Origin: Pohlia nutans
Lineage: Eukaryota; Streptophyta; Bryopsida; Bryales; Mniaceae
NCBI GenBank assembly: GCA_022496805.1
Contig: CM040094.1
Location: forward strand, 14,097,501-14,161,500
DNA length: 64,000 bases
Direction of reading: 5' to 3'
Below, piece after piece: positions 22,572-34,830 of this stretch; position 1 is the stretch's first letter; every line of letters begins with the position of its first letter. The notes below the pieces were generated by a model. It had not been told where the DNA came from and did not search any database. It saw only the letters and a list, made by a program, of their open reading frames with translations. The position numbers were made by a program, and so were the translations under genes.

Positions 22572-23148
22572 TTAACCCCTAACTGCCCAACCATGCATAT
22601 TTTGCTTGATGTACAGATTTCATCCGTAGTTTCTCATCCGTCATGCACTTTTTGTAGTGTGATTTTTTTACTAAATTTTTTATGGGAAGTTAGCTTCATG
22701 TATGTGTGATCCGATCGAAAAGGAAACAATTTCTGGAAATTTTTTGCCTCATTTTGTGTTCCAGTGTTTCACCCAAAAGTTTGAAGATTTTAGTCTAAAA
22801 GTGTTCTTGAAAAAATAAACTCATAAAATCAAGCATCCAAAAAATCTCCAAAAATCACTACACCTAGAGTACTACATTATAAGCCATCACAACGAATTTC
22901 ATCCCCATATTGTCAATATCTTATTCGTAATTGAATTACAAAATAATTTTTTATTTTATGTTTCAAAATTTATAGAAAAATGTTAGTGATAGCAATCAAA
23001 GATCTAGCCGTATAGATTGAATCCAAATTTAAAAATGTATAACTTTTATTCATACATCAAGTTTCAAATATTCATGTTAGTTGCATTTTATAATGCATCT
23101 TTGCAAAACTGCCCAAATTGGACATAGGTGAGGACGTTTAGGGATTAA
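22572..23148. mobile_element. TTAA MITE family C (577 bp)
   Basis: It opens TTAACCCCTAACTGCCCAAC and closes GGACGTTTAGGGATTAA, bounded by TTAA. A copy of identical length lies in reverse orientation at 54464-55040, and a relative is at 46825-47369. The two 577-bp copies align along their length by eye, including 'catccgtcatgcactttttg'. It is non-coding. Confidence 0.75.
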
Positions 23149-23867
23149 ACTACCATGGAACTAAGTTATGCAACATTCAACTAATTTCAAAGTCACTCAC
23201 TTTGACTAACCTTTTGAAAGTAAAACCCTAAAACCAAGATGTATCGTCTTGTTCCAAACAAAATCCACTCCAAAACCATAATCTTCAAGTCAATCTGCAC
23301 ACGTTCACCACAACGCCAACCAGTTTTAGTCAAAAAAAAATGCAAGGTGAGTCAAAAACCAACTATTTGCATCACTGCAAATTCAAGTTGAACCCTAAAC
23401 TCTAAAACCCTAAATGAAGATCAAGTTGAAGTCATTTTCACATTAACATATAATTTGCAGCATAGTGTCCAATTTTCCTACACTACAGAAGATTTAGGGT
23501 CTAGAATATGAGATTACATATTAGATTGCATTACATTTAGTAAGTCTAAATTCCACCTTCTCAATTCCTACACCAACAATTCTATAAAACAATGAGCAAC
23601 AATTCAACTTGATCTTTTTACTTCACCAGCAAAGAAATCGACTTGATCTTTTTTCTTCAACAACAAACAAACAAACCTATCCTCAACAATTCCACTTAAC
23701 GACAACAAAGAAATTTGATTTTTTTTCCGCAAAGCTGCGGAACCACAAAACAGCCAAAAGAGTGCAAGAAGAAGGGTAGAATTATTGATGTTCCCTATTC
23801 TTCAGGAGTCGAGGCTGCTTTTGCTTCCAATTACGTCGATGTAAAGGACATTATCGTTAGCACGGGA

Positions 23868-24115
23868 TATTACGTAGATTTCGTTCCAAAAGCCTAGATA
23901 TTACATTTGGCAATTCAATGTAATCTTATCAAGACGTTGATCTCATGTAATATCCGTAGATGTCGAGGCACAGCGACCAAGCACACGACATTGTTGATAG
24001 TAGGAAACTTATGTAGATTTAGTTCAAAAACAGTAGACATTACACTTTATAGTTCAATTTAATCATACCATGACGTTGATCTCACAGAAAATCCGTAGAT
24101 GTCGAGGCACAGTGC
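23868..24115. repeat. Tandem duplication, about 140-bp unit
   Basis: The text 'gtagattt.gttc.aaa ... gacgttgatctca ... atccgtagatgtcgaggcacag' occurs twice in tandem, at 23868-23975 and 24009-24115. A small open frame upstream (23715-23897) runs into the first unit. I cannot assign a function to it. Confidence 0.7.
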
Positions 24116-25653
24116 ATAAATTTGCCTCCAATGACTGCAAGCGGCCCAGTGTGTGAGTGAGTGGCAACGGAGCAAGGATTACATAGATTGAATCGCAGAT
24201 CCGTAGATACTGTTCGGAGAAGTTGAATATAATCCAGCATATATGGTGATTTGATGAAATACTCATAGATATACACGGACGTGTGTAACCACTTTGAGCT
24301 TGCCTTGTCTCCTCGCCAGATTCTAGCACGGAACGGTCGAGTGAGACAAAGCGTCCTGTATTGTATAATAGATACTCCAAAATGCAATACGTGAGGAGGG
24401 TGCAAACATTCAGGGCATCATAAAAGTGGCCCATGTGCCAGCATGTGGGGGAATTGGCAGTTCTACATTTCCTAGACAAAATTCGATTCGTCAGGTGACC
24501 CTCCCTAGCTACCAACAGGTTACATGTTGCGAGAAGTTATTCCCGCATGAATAAATTCTACTTTTTCCCATTACAAGTTTGTGTTGACATTCTCACAAAA
24601 TGGAAAATGTAGCCAGTTGCGCAAGTTTGTGCGGCCACGGAAGCATACCCAAATAGTAAGAGTGCACTCTTCTTGTTGTTGTTCTTGTCTTTTGTTTCCC
24701 AATGTGGACAAGAATGGTGGGCTCTTGGAGTCCTTGTCGAAAATAATTACATTCCCTCTAGTTGAATACTTGACACTTGGATATTTGGTACTTGATTACT
24801 TGTTGTATGGGTACTTGATTACTTTTCGTATGGGTATTTGACACTTGGATCGTACATGGTGACTACTTGACACTTGGATCATACATGGTGACTACTTCAC
24901 CCTACCGGTCGTACATGGTGACTACACTACTTTTTGCTAATAGTGCATGTGGGATTTTAGTGTGTGCTCCTCTGATGTGTTCTTGTGTAGTAGGCTCAAG
25001 ATGATAAGCAAGTGCATGAAAGGATAGGCAGTGGGTATGAAGGCTACTGAATGTTATGCACTGCAAAGTTGTGTGGCTTAGCATGAAATAGACCTGGCGG
25101 CAGGGCAGTGCGGTGCAGCATCCACCATGATCGCCGTCATTGCCAAATCACGGCCATGAGTCAACAAGACTGTGGCTCATATCAAATTGTCAAGCCAGCC
25201 AAGACCCGAAAGAAGTGGCATTTCAACTACTGTGATCTGTTTTGTCATGCTTCGTAATATAGACCCGTAGCCAGCCGTACGTACTGCCACTCTGCCACCT
25301 CCACCGTCATTTCCAAGGTAGATTTCAGACCCTTCCAGCACCCTGTCTCTTAAATCCCCGGTGGTCTTGAATGCGGGGCACTATTCATCCACCCTTCCAT
25401 TTTCTCAAATTTCCATTTTGGGCACCTTCAGTGTTTTTTTTGGCATTTTTTGTGTAAACTAGGGCCTGCAGCCACAAATTTCCCTAGGGGAACCTATTCG
25501 GGAATAAAAAAACCATTGGAGGAGGGGGTTGTTTTTAAGGTGGGCCTGAACCGGACAAAAATAGGGGGGCACTTTTGTCCCCATTCATTCAAATCACCAT
25601 GGATTTAGAGTGATCCCTTCCCGCATGCCCATCCTTGGGCACTGAAATTGTAA
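24116..25653. other. Spacer with short repeats, no gene assigned
   Basis: It contains 'tacttgacacttgga' units repeated at 24760-24900 and a half copy of family N near 24985-25070. It becomes more GC-rich at 25085-25420. A 150-codon minus frame at 24063-24515 has no domain I recognise. Confidence 0.4.
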
Positions 25654-26126
25654 GAGCATTCCTAGCCATGCACGCTAGGACTAACTCTCTCAAATTATCC
25701 ATCTATATTTGAACATCAGGAACTTCAAAGTATGTGAACATGGTGCCATGATGGTGCATTGAAATGAAATTAAGATAATTTGGTGCCAACATTCATACCA
25801 ATCTAGTATGGATAAAATGACACTAAATTGTCATGTATGTAGCCTTTAGTGTCAAGAATAGTCTGGTCCAACTTTTCTAATGAAAGGCCCTTGCAGTCAC
25901 ACTCCCGCACCCTTGCACGCCCTTCACATATCAAAAGTGCACATCAAATAATCAATGGACCAATCACAAGTAAAATGTGAGGATGTAGTCAACTAAATAG
26001 TGATTTAAAGGCCTAATTTCTAACATGCTAGGATCGAGAGTCAAAAGGTATTTTGAAAGGCCTTTGGTACTTTTCATCTACTTTTTGAATGTAAGAGACT
26101 CTGGGAGGGCATGGGTAGCCATGCTC
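25654..26126. mobile_element. Harbinger-like MITE with TAA duplication (473 bp)
   Basis: GAGCATTCCTAGCCATGC at the left and GCATGGGTAGCCATGCTC at the right are imperfect inverted repeats. TAA flanks both ends (25651-25653 and 26127-26129). TAA/TTA duplications are typical of PIF/Harbinger elements. It is non-coding. Confidence 0.6.
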
Positions 26127-26553
26127 TAAGGGCATCCCCAATCGGTCTGTTTATACATAAGGTTCTTTAGTTATTCTTTGCAACACCTCTTAATTTGGTC
26201 ACTATTCCTGCATCACTGTAGCAGACCCTCGAATAATGGCAAGTCCACACATCATCTATAGCTAAAGAAGTTGGGTGGTGAGATACCGTTGAAGCGTCTA
26301 CAATGCTACTATTGAAAAGGGTGGACTCCACTAACTGCTAAAGAATTTTATGAGGAGTACACCAATTGTATTGAATTGGTGGGGCCCAACAATGGAATTA
26401 AAATGTTGACCCAACGTGGCCGTAACCTGCCTCCACAATTTCACGGCCTTGCCATTTCACCTTCGTCAACCGGCACTTGGACGTCTGCTCTTTGCCTAGC
26501 CGATGAACAGGCTCACTACGTCAAGATTCTCTAACCATGGCCTCGACGACCGT

Positions 26554-27284
26554 CTCGAGGGGTGCACTACAATATCTTGTATAGAACTACGTGAGTGAAC
26601 AAAAGGGGTATTAATTGTAGGGTGGGCTTACATTATACATAAACTTAGGGTATTATTTTGTTCAATTTCGTAAATATACATAGCCCATTTTTAATGTGAC
26701 AAAAATTGTAATTTTACATATAGGGCCTTTCACTCAAACTTGGTATTTAGGAGGGTGTATATAATGCATAGAAAAATCACTAATAGGAGGGTTGAATATA
26801 GAGTACCAATTGATTTTTTGGATCGACTACCACATATAGAGATTGGATTGTATTGGTGCAAAAACTGAAAAAGATCATGGATCACTATTAACTTATGACT
26901 TGACAGATCATATCATGGTAGGCTTAGAATCTATTATTGCAATAGCTTCAATAACTTTTTTAGTAAGAAGAAACTTGTATGAGTTACATCCTACAAATAA
27001 AAAAATGTTCAATGATTTTATCAATGATAAATAAGGACCTTTGTAGTGAAAAAAAATCAAGCCTATTTTTTAGGCCATGTTTTTCATTGTATATATATGT
27101 TAGGCTTTTGTTTATTTTTATTTTTTTAAACATGCATAAATACATTAGGCTTCTATTTTGTTGTATGTATGTATGTATGTATGTATATCATTTTTTAATG
27201 AAAGAAAACCGTATATTGGGGTATTAAGTTGGTGGTGATGCACGCACGTTATACATGGCTTTTAACACTAAGTGCACCCCCGGG
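26554..27284. mobile_element. hAT-like family J, longest copy (731 bp)
   Basis: CTCGAGGGGTGCACT at the left mirrors AGTGCACCCCCGGG at the right. The flanks ACGACCGT and GTGACCGT agree at six of eight positions, an aged 8-bp duplication. The 63-codon frame at 26843 inside it (DLTDHIMVGLESIIAIAS) may be a transposase remnant or chance; I do not recognise it. The segment 27156-27186 is a TGTA microsatellite. Confidence 0.6.
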
Positions 27285-27971
27285 GTGACCGTGCGTGTTG
27301 GCCACATGTAGTTGATTGCATCCTTAGGAAGATCACACAATGTGTTCCTTGTAAACCACGTGCGACCAGATCTTTGAATCCCTATCTTACATTGTAAAAT
27401 ATCAATCAAACAATTTGAAAAATTCCTAGTATGTTTTTTTATGTAGAAATTTTTATAATGTGAATTTTTGTGAACTTTCTTTATCCTGAATAACTACTTG
27501 CAATTTTTTGAAGAAAATAGATATACTATACAGCTAATTGGTTTTTAGGACTACCTATCTTACATTGTAAAAAATAGTTTTAGATTTTTTTTTAAAATTT
27601 CCAATAAATGAAAGCTTAGACATAGTTTATGTATACTAAATTTGGATGCTATTGTCATTCAAATGCAATCTTGATATATGTTTGAAGTGAAAATACTACC
27701 ATTTAGTTCAATCTTCAAATGTACTTTTAGATGCACATGGTGAATTTAATTGAATGAAGAGTTTTTTCAAAAAAAAGATATAATCATATGAAACACTCAA
27801 AAAATTGGAACTAAATCAAACTTTATTAAAAAGTAAATAGGGGGTTTGAAAAATCACTTAGTTGCACGTAGTTTGCATTGAATACAATGAGTGACCTCTT
27901 CGGAATGGCATCAAACTTCAAACGGGGTAGTAATGCTCAAATTGGGTGGCTCATGGCATCAAACTTTAAAT

Positions 27972-28215
27972 GCCCGAGGGTGCACTCTATTATGCGTGTG
28001 AGAAATCAAGTGAGTGCACAAGAGGGGGATTAATTTGAACACTACTGTACTATGTACACATACAAAAAGAATATTGAGGGCTAAAATAGGGTTTTGCATT
28101 TACATTATGTACATACATGAAAAAATATAAAAATATTCTAACTGTATAAGGAGTATTTTATAGGGAATTTTGAATGCACTTGATTTCAAGGTTTAATAAA
28201 GAGTGCACCCTTGAG
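27972..28215. mobile_element. hAT-like MITE family J (244 bp)
   Basis: CCCGAGGGTGCACTCT and AGAGTGCACCCTTGAG are terminal inverted repeats, flanked by a perfect 8-bp duplication TTTAAATG (27964-27971 and 28216-28223). Interior similarity to 44221-44491 includes 'gagtgcacaa.aggggtattaatttgaacact'-like blocks. Confidence 0.75.
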
Positions 28216-28856
28216 TTTAAATGGGTGGCAATGCTCAAATTATTCATGCCATTCTGAGTTGCAAAATGACGTTGCGCATTGGAGAGGCGGGCAGTGGTCT
28301 GCTATCGGTACCTCAAAAACGCTTTAACTATAAAATCAATCTCTATGGCACGTTGAATGAGTTTTTTTTTTAAACAAAATAAAAAATAAATCAACCAGAT
28401 GTGGTTTTGATTTCCTACACTCATGATGAACACAAAAAAATCACTTAAAAATTGAAGAGTTTTAAAGATTTTAAAAGAGACTTTTTGTACAAAACCAAAA
28501 TTTGTACCAACTACTTAAAAAAAGTCTAAAACATTTGTGTAAAATATCCATTGACGTCATTTTGGTATTGAGTTTTGATAAAATGTACATCTAAATATGT
28601 GTTATTTGAAATGATTAATTTGAAGAATAAAAAATATTATTTGTTTTGTACTACAATGCCTGCAAATGCTGATTTTTGAAAAAAAAAATCCACAAAGCAT
28701 AAAAACATGAAAATCAATCTACTCAATTAAATATTTGGACTTAAATTAAATTATTTCATGTCATCTAGGTGTCAAGACTGTAGGGACTTGCAATCTTGGG
28801 ATGACGGAGTGGCAATTAATGACTAGCAAGTACTTAAAAAAATCCAAAACATTTGT

Positions 28857-29401
28857 TTAACCCTTTAGCGCGCCGGCGTCCAGATTCTGGACGCCGGATG
28901 AATTTCAGCAGCTCGATTTATGTAGGTACCGGATGTTTTTCATCCATTTTTTTTTTTCATTCTTGTGCTAGTTGAATACCATTTGTACGGTATGGATCTT
29001 CCAAATAAGATAATGTGAATTTTTGAATATTTACAAAAGTGATTAATGTCAAGTTTCATTCTTAGTTAAAAAAGAAAGACCTTAAATATGATTTTCCATA
29101 GTAAGTAGAATCAAATAATGGAAACCATACCATCTTGTAGTGCATGTCATTCTAATTTCATTACAATATTTTTAATTTTTTTTGTGTTAATTTTAGATTT
29201 TTAATTGAATTTCAAGAGAAAACCTTGCAAAATTACTTTAAAAATATTAATAATAAATATGATGAATCCAACAATATGGATGTTATCTACACATTGACAT
29301 TTACAACTTTGTTTTGTACATCAACTCCATTTTCGTTTTTCATCAACCATTTTATAACAAATCTTTGAAAACAATGTTAAATTAGGACGTTAAAGGGTTA
29401 A
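28857..29401. mobile_element. TTAA MITE family D (545 bp)
   Basis: It is bounded by TTAA at 28857-28860 and 29398-29401. The left end is TTAACCCTTTAGCGCGCC, followed at once by a palindrome with arms CCGGCGTCCAGA / TCTGGACGCCGG. The right end is GACGTTAAAGGGTTAA. It is homologous to 47791-48343 and to the interrupted copy at 54240-55355. CCC next to TTAA with a subterminal palindrome is the piggyBac style. It is non-coding. Confidence 0.8.
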
Positions 29402-29704
29402 AATATCCAATGACGTTGTTTTGGTACTAATTTTTGATATGAAGTTCATCTAGATATGTGTTATTTGAAATGATTAATTTGAAGGATTAAAAAAATTATT
29501 TGTTTTTGCAATGCCTATAAATGCTGTTTTTTGGCAAATTTTCCCACGAAGCATAAAAACCATGAAAACACGGACATTATTTGACTTTTTGAAGATGTAT
29601 TTTCCACGTGAAAAAAATTACTATAAAATTTAAAAAGATAAAAACTTTAAGTAAACCTTTTGAAATAACGTAGTGTTTCAATGACAATAAGCAATTTTAT
29701 AATA

Positions 29705-30020
29705 CCGTACGTGGAAGGCAGGGTCGGCACTTTCATGTCAAATAATTAATAAAAGTTTAAACATTAGACATCGGCACTTGTAAAAGTAATTAGTAAGAAA
29801 TTGGCTATTAATAGCTAACATAAAAAAATACGGCGGCTAAACGTTTTGTTTTATTTTTTGTCTACGATTTTTGTTGAGTGTATTGTTTTTATTTTTATTT
29901 TTACCGGCTTTTTATTGACTTTATTTTTGATGATTCCGACAAAATACCTAATAAATTTATTTATTTTTTCAGCATTTTTTTGGGGAATTATTTTTTGCTG
30001 ACCCTACCTTCCACGTACGG
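29705..30020. mobile_element. Family F MITE with TA duplication (316 bp)
   Basis: CCGTACGTGGAAGGCAGGGT at the left is mirrored by ACCCTACCTTCCACGTACGG at the right, with TA on both sides. The second copy, at 52838-53099, shares the terminus core GGAAGGCAGGGTCGGCAC. TA duplication suggests the Tc1/mariner superfamily, though the termini differ from classic ones. Confidence 0.75.
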
Positions 30021-30497
30021 TAAGCATAGCATGCCGCCCCACGTCACTCTCACTTAGAAGGAACATGGCACTCAATGAAAGTGGGAATGACAAGTGGCAA
30101 ACTCATGTGTACTTGAGGGACACTATTTCCCTCTCCTTTGAACGAATTGTGATAAAAGACATCAATTCTCATTGGACACTAAGAGCATGTCCAATAGTTG
30201 CTCATTGTGCACCAAGTTCACATTCAAGATGGTGTGTGAGAAGTAAAAACTTCCCTAACAACAACTATTAATCATGCTTGGAATAGAGTGCATCGACTAA
30301 TTGCATACTACTATTTTTGTGACTACATGGGACAATCATAATAGTACAAAATAATTTTACTAAAATTAACTTCAAAAAGTATGAGCATGGTCTTGTCAAA
30401 GAATAGGACAAAATGCTTGATGTGAGAACCACCCGTCACTATATTAATCTCTAAAAGCCCAAGGGGTATTGGACAAAACATAGATGTGTTATAATAT

Positions 30498-31025
30498 AAG
30501 GTACAGGTACCTAAAACCACCACAGCCCCCAAAACCACCACACCCCACCAACCAGGAGGAGATCTAAAAGCGTATTGTCAGTCCAGATTTGGAGGACTAA
30601 TTTGCTTACTGGTCACCTTGCTAGTGGGTGAAATCTGACAATCATAGAATACGGTTTTGGGTTTGATGGTGAGCAAAATTTAGGATCAACATTGTTGCTC
30701 ATAGGAGATTCAGAGTTAGAAATGGGTCATACATTACTTTGCACTTTGAGATTTTCTATAAAATTGAGAATTGCAAATTTCATAATGCAAATTTTTGCAT
30801 TCATCATGAAATCCTACTTTGAAGACTAGAATATTTTTGGGTGAATTTTTGAATTGCTAAATATAGGTCAGATTGCTTAAGTTGGTGGTTTTAGGTACCT
30901 CAATCTTATCCAATGTCCCTTTGCCCGGTGGGCATTGGCTCATTGTCAAGAGGAACATACACTTTGTTCACGCCGGCCTCGAAAGAGGACCGGAGTTTCT
31001 ATCGTTATCATTCTATCATTATCAT
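30498..31025. mobile_element. Insertion in family G with 11-bp target duplication
   Basis: TGTTATAATAT stands at both edges (30487-30497 and 31025-31035), while the uninterrupted G copy has it once. A duplication of 9-11 bp is typical of Mutator-like elements. The insert contains a family H-like inverted pair (GGTACCTAAAACCACCA at about 30507, TGGTGGTTTTAGGTACC at about 30883) and about 110 extra bases on its right. Confidence 0.6.
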
Positions 31026-31488
31026 GTTATAATATGTGCCTTCCATATGTTTGATGAAGTTTGGTTCAATAGACAAAAATGTAGGGCATCATTCTACAAA
31101 TTATCCGTACGGTCAAACTCATTATCTAAAAATAACTTTAGATCTTTTTATAATGTATTTAAAAGCATTAACCTTTGAAAATTTGTATAAATTCTAATTT
31201 TCACTTTTTAAAGTTTAAAATTTAGCATGATTGGATAAATTTTCTTTATTTATTGTAAAATTAAAAAAGAAAACGAAATGATGGAGGGAACATCATTACT
31301 TTCCCCAAATAGCAAATTTTGTAACACTAAGACGATGTTGAAGTGATTCACTTTGAAAAATTCTCCCGGGGGGAGTTTAACTGGGATTGACATAATTCAA
31401 ATCGGGTTGGAAAGTAGACTTGATGTAGTATTTTAAAATATTTTTTATTTTTCAAAATAATACTTTGTTTTATGTTCCGGGGGCAGAA

Positions 31489-32103
31489 ATCTGCTTGGGG
31501 TATCACTTTTTGGACACATTGATTAGATTATTTTTGTTTAAAACCTCCAAAGTTTACCTAATTTGTTCATTTTGATCAAGTAAAAAGACCCTAAAATGAA
31601 AAAAATAAAATCCTGCACCTCAATGGAATCAAAATGTATATGATCAAAGAGTTTATATTAAAAATAAAATAAAATTTTGGATCCATTCATAGATGTGTGA
31701 AAAAATGCTGAATTTTGGGATTTGCAAGCTGCATGTGCACAATTCATTAATTTGTTTAATGATAAAATAAATTATTTTTTACTCTACACAATTAGATGTA
31801 GATCATATTCAAAAATAATATATATATATATATATTTTTTGATATTCCATTTGCTTGATTTCAGGGATTCTAGGTGACTGGGACATAACTTACTTTTTCA
31901 ACTAAAAAATCAAATAAAATTACTTTAAAATCTTTGATTGTAATAAAAAAAATTCCTTGATACGTTATAAGTGTAGAAAACTAAAGTCACATTTTATGAA
32001 GTCTTACTTTATTAAAATTAAAAAATATGTTTGTTTGACACACCAGCACATAGTGCAATTGTCCCGAATGCAGCTTTTTTGGGTACCCCAACCAGACCAT
32101 CAC
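31489..32103. mobile_element. Second insertion in family G (about 615 bp)
   Basis: Relative to the copy at 2313-2854, extra AT-rich sequence begins after 'tgttccggg' and ends before 'ccgggcag'. Its edges carry a short inverted pair, CTTGGGGTATC / GGGTACCCCAA. The type is unknown and the borders are accurate only to a few bases. It includes a short (TA)n at 31820-31834. Confidence 0.45.
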
Positions 32104-32285
32104 CCCCGGGCAGTACGTTAGATTTGGGCAGCGATTAGAAAATGTTGGTTTGGGCATTTAGGGGTTAACAACATTTGGTGTGAAAAATCAAACTCCACAC
32201 TATTAGATATACCGTTTATCATCCAAACATAGAGTTGGTGAGTGGAAGATGGCTGCTATTGGGCCTGCTCTAGACAACCCATTCA

Positions 32286-32648
32286 GGGCCCCTTTACACT
32301 ATGGCCGAAAGTTGAGAGGTCGTCCATTTCCACCAATCGGATTGCAAGAAACCAAAAATTCGGCCTCTCCACCTTTCACACTAGAGGCCAAAGTCCAACG
32401 GCCGTTGCTCTCCAAAATGCCTATGTGGCATTACTTTTGGACCAAGGCGACGGCCTCTCGAAAAGAAGTTTGGGTGAGACAGGAATGGAAACCCAAACTA
32501 TTGTTAAGAGGCCGTTGATTTCTTTTCATAAAAAATGAAAACTATATTTTATTTCCTATTTTCAGTAGATTTCTTTGGACTCTCAACAAAGTTTGAACTC
32601 TCAATCCCACGGCCTCTTGACTTGAACGGCCATAGTGTGAAGCAGCCC
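32286..32648. mobile_element. Harbinger-like MITE with TCA duplication (363 bp)
   Basis: GGGCCCCTTTACACTATGGC at the left and GCCATAGTGTGAAGCAGCCC at the right are inverted repeats, and TCA flanks both ends. The terminus resembles family K (GGGGCGGTTTACACTATGG). The interior keeps open frames (89-98 codons), but they show no known domain. Confidence 0.65.
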
Positions 32649-33120
32649 TCAAGATAGTTGAGAATTTTTTGGGCATGCTTCTCTAGTCTATGTGAGTGGT
32701 GTTTCTACTAATGCTACAGTACCTAATTATATCTTTGGTTATGCAACCCTCCAAATCCAAGGAAACAAAGTGCATCTCTGTTGTTTCACTCATGGACTGA
32801 TTCCACCTCCAAGGCAAAAATAAATAAAAATAAATGCTAATGAAAGTACGCCCACCGAGCCTACAGTAAGTTACCGTGCACAAACAAAGGCATCTAGGAG
32901 AATCTGATACCATAGGAGGGGCCGCAGTAAGATGCTGGTGGCAGATGAGAAGATTCTGGCAGAGGGCAGCAGGGACCAAAATATATAATAAAAATATCTG
33001 ACGACCACCAGATCGTCCCGGGGACCGCGGTCCAAGGACCAAGCTCACCTGCAGGAGTTTCCCTTTAAATCGGGGCTCCCGGGACTTCATTCTCATTTTC
33101 CACTCCATCAATAAGCTTCA
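32649..33120 (+). promoter_or_regulatory. GC-richer upstream region, possible promoter of the 33.1-kb transcript
   Basis: This stretch is more GC-rich than most of the window and carries a TATA-like box, AAATATATAATAAA, near 32977-32990. It is followed by a CT-rich, TCACTCAC-rich stretch resembling a plant 5' leader. The assignment depends on the weak gene call downstream. Confidence 0.3.
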
Positions 33121-34406
33121 TTGTCTCTCACCCACCCTCACTCACTCACTCACTGGCTGTGCCTCAGCGAGCAGTCGCCGTGTTCTGTAGGGCCCAACCT
33201 TTGTTGCCTTGTCTCTGTGAAGAACCTTCTATGCAAACTTACTTTTGAAGTCAGAGCTTGTGACTCACTTGTCTCCTTCATCACTCTCGTGCTTGCGTTG
33301 GTGAATCATTCAACATCCACTGATGGAGTGATGAATTTAAATGTCCTGAAGCCGGCCACCGACTTTGGTAAGTTGAGAGTGAGTGGGTGACAACGAGAGA
33401 GAGCACGCTAGAAGGCGTGCATGCCGGAAGCATGGATGTGTTCATGCGTGCCCTCTCCCGTCGTCACCGATCTTGTCAATTTTTAAATGATTGAAATTGA
33501 AACACTTGCTGTTGTCAAAGATTCAAAACTAGATTTTTTTATATATTGTGTGACTTGCTCTTGAAGCACGAATCGGAATCTTGTTCAAAATCTTATGTGA
33601 AGGGTTTGATATGATCGGGGTGTTTCAAGTGAGATAAATTGATGAACTCTTGTCAGTTCCAGTATAAGGTGGTTACCTCATTCCCAACTGGTGTCTTAAA
33701 CCAACAGCTAGGGGCATTTTCCACAATCAATGCTGCAATGATGTTGGTTGTAGCATGAGTTACAGTTGGTAATGGGTTCTCTCTTATTGATTTTAGTATA
33801 TGTAAGTGTGGTTATGGATTTGTAGTTGTTGGTTTAAGCATCTTTAGTGTGTGCAATACAAATCTTCTTTGAACAGAAACAACTCTATGTGACGTGAATG
33901 GGATGTGTCATACTTCAACTTTGAAAATTTATAACTAATTCACTCTTCATCCAGAAATTATGTTTCAACTTGTGTCATATCCGTATTTCTTCTATCTGTA
34001 TTTCTTATTCAGTTGGGAATGGGGTAACCACCTTACTAACACATCAGATTATCTAACTTGTATTTTTTATGGATTTTGGTGCGTGCTTAACCTTGAACTC
34101 CAGGATTGATAGATGATTCCCGAATGACTTACTGTTGGAATGGATTGCTCCGAGGCTTGAATTTGATGGAGTGAAAAAATAGGCTCGATTAGTCATGTGT
34201 AGAGTTACGCATAACTCGTTGTTGTGTCTTGATGGATGCATGAAAATCTCTACTCGATATTTCTTCATTACTCATTACTAACAAGAACTTCTTGAAATAG
34301 AGTTGAAATGGAGTTGCAAATTTTCTGGTGGTTGTGTATTTTTCCTTGCAGGCATCAAAAAGTGGAATGGTTGCACACAAGAGAGCGCGCACAAGGATCG
34401 GCTTTG
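33121..34406 (+). CDS. Possible two-exon small gene, product unknown
   Basis: An open frame with a hydrophobic segment (SLVSFITLVLALV) runs to an ideal splice donor, TTTG|GTAAGT, at about 33367. A strong acceptor, a T-rich tract ending TTGCAG|GC, is at about 34352. Joining them keeps the frame, giving ATDFG-IKKWNGCTQ and a stop soon after (about 34406). The only in-frame ATG is at 33330 (MNLNVLK), so either the peptide is about 30 residues, or the true start is in an unseen upstream exon, or the transcript is non-coding. A family L MITE (33665-34035) lies within the intron. Confidence 0.3.
33665..34035. mobile_element. Family L MITE (about 370 bp)
   Basis: TAAGGTGGTTACCTCATTCC at the left and GGAATGGGGTAACCACCTTA at the right are inverted repeats. 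It is homologous to 55907-56327 throughout ('ggttgtagcatgagttacag', 'cttcaactttgaaaatttat'). The target duplication is TA or TAA and cannot be settled because the terminus itself reads TAA. Confidence 0.7.
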
Positions 34407-34636
34407 ATAGAAACAAATCTAGATGATGATTCTATGATATTGTTTCCAGCATCAATTTTTTGAAAAGAGGTGTTGTACTCAACAATTTATGTACAGTTTC
34501 CAATTCTTCTTCGAAACGATATTAATACATTCCGTTCATTTTGCAATACGAGACTGTAAGAGGAATCATGTGATGAACTGTACTAACTGTTTCTACAGTT
34601 GGAAACTGTGAGTATTCATTGCTGTGCCTACTTGTC

Positions 34637-34830
34637 AGTGCCATTACGGAGAGTCACAGTAATTCAGTATTGTGGTGTTACAACAAAAAGTGTGAGTCAC
34701 AGTAGTTGAGAGTATTTGAGAATTCTTACAATTATGTACATTTGAGTTGTATGTACTGAAATTAGTGTGAGAATTGGTGTAAAGTCTCACACTAATTCTG
34801 TGAGTTACTGGCAATAATCGGTGTAGTTGA
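34637..34830. mobile_element. Family M MITE (about 190 bp)
   Basis: 'agtcacagtagttgagagtatttgag', 'gtatgtactgaaattagtgtgag' and 'caataatcggtgta' (each shown as a longer block in pieces) recur in the same order at 61662-61853. Inverted termini (about GTGAGTCAC / GTGAGTTAC) are weak. Confidence 0.5.

Larger units (their letters stand above)
30444..32168. mobile_element. TTAA MITE family G carrying two insertions
   Basis: Family G ends are at 30444 (TTAATCTCTAAAAGCCC) and 32168 (TTTAGGGGTTAA). The G sequence is interrupted after 'gtgttataatat' at 30497 and resumes at 31036 ('gtgccttccatatgtttgatg'). It is interrupted again from about 31489 to 32103. The intact copy at 2313-2854 shows the uninterrupted order. 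Confidence 0.7.

Noticed and set aside
26843..27034. 63-codon frame inside the long family J copy as a hAT transposase fragment
   Set aside because: No hAT motif could be recognised in so short a frame.
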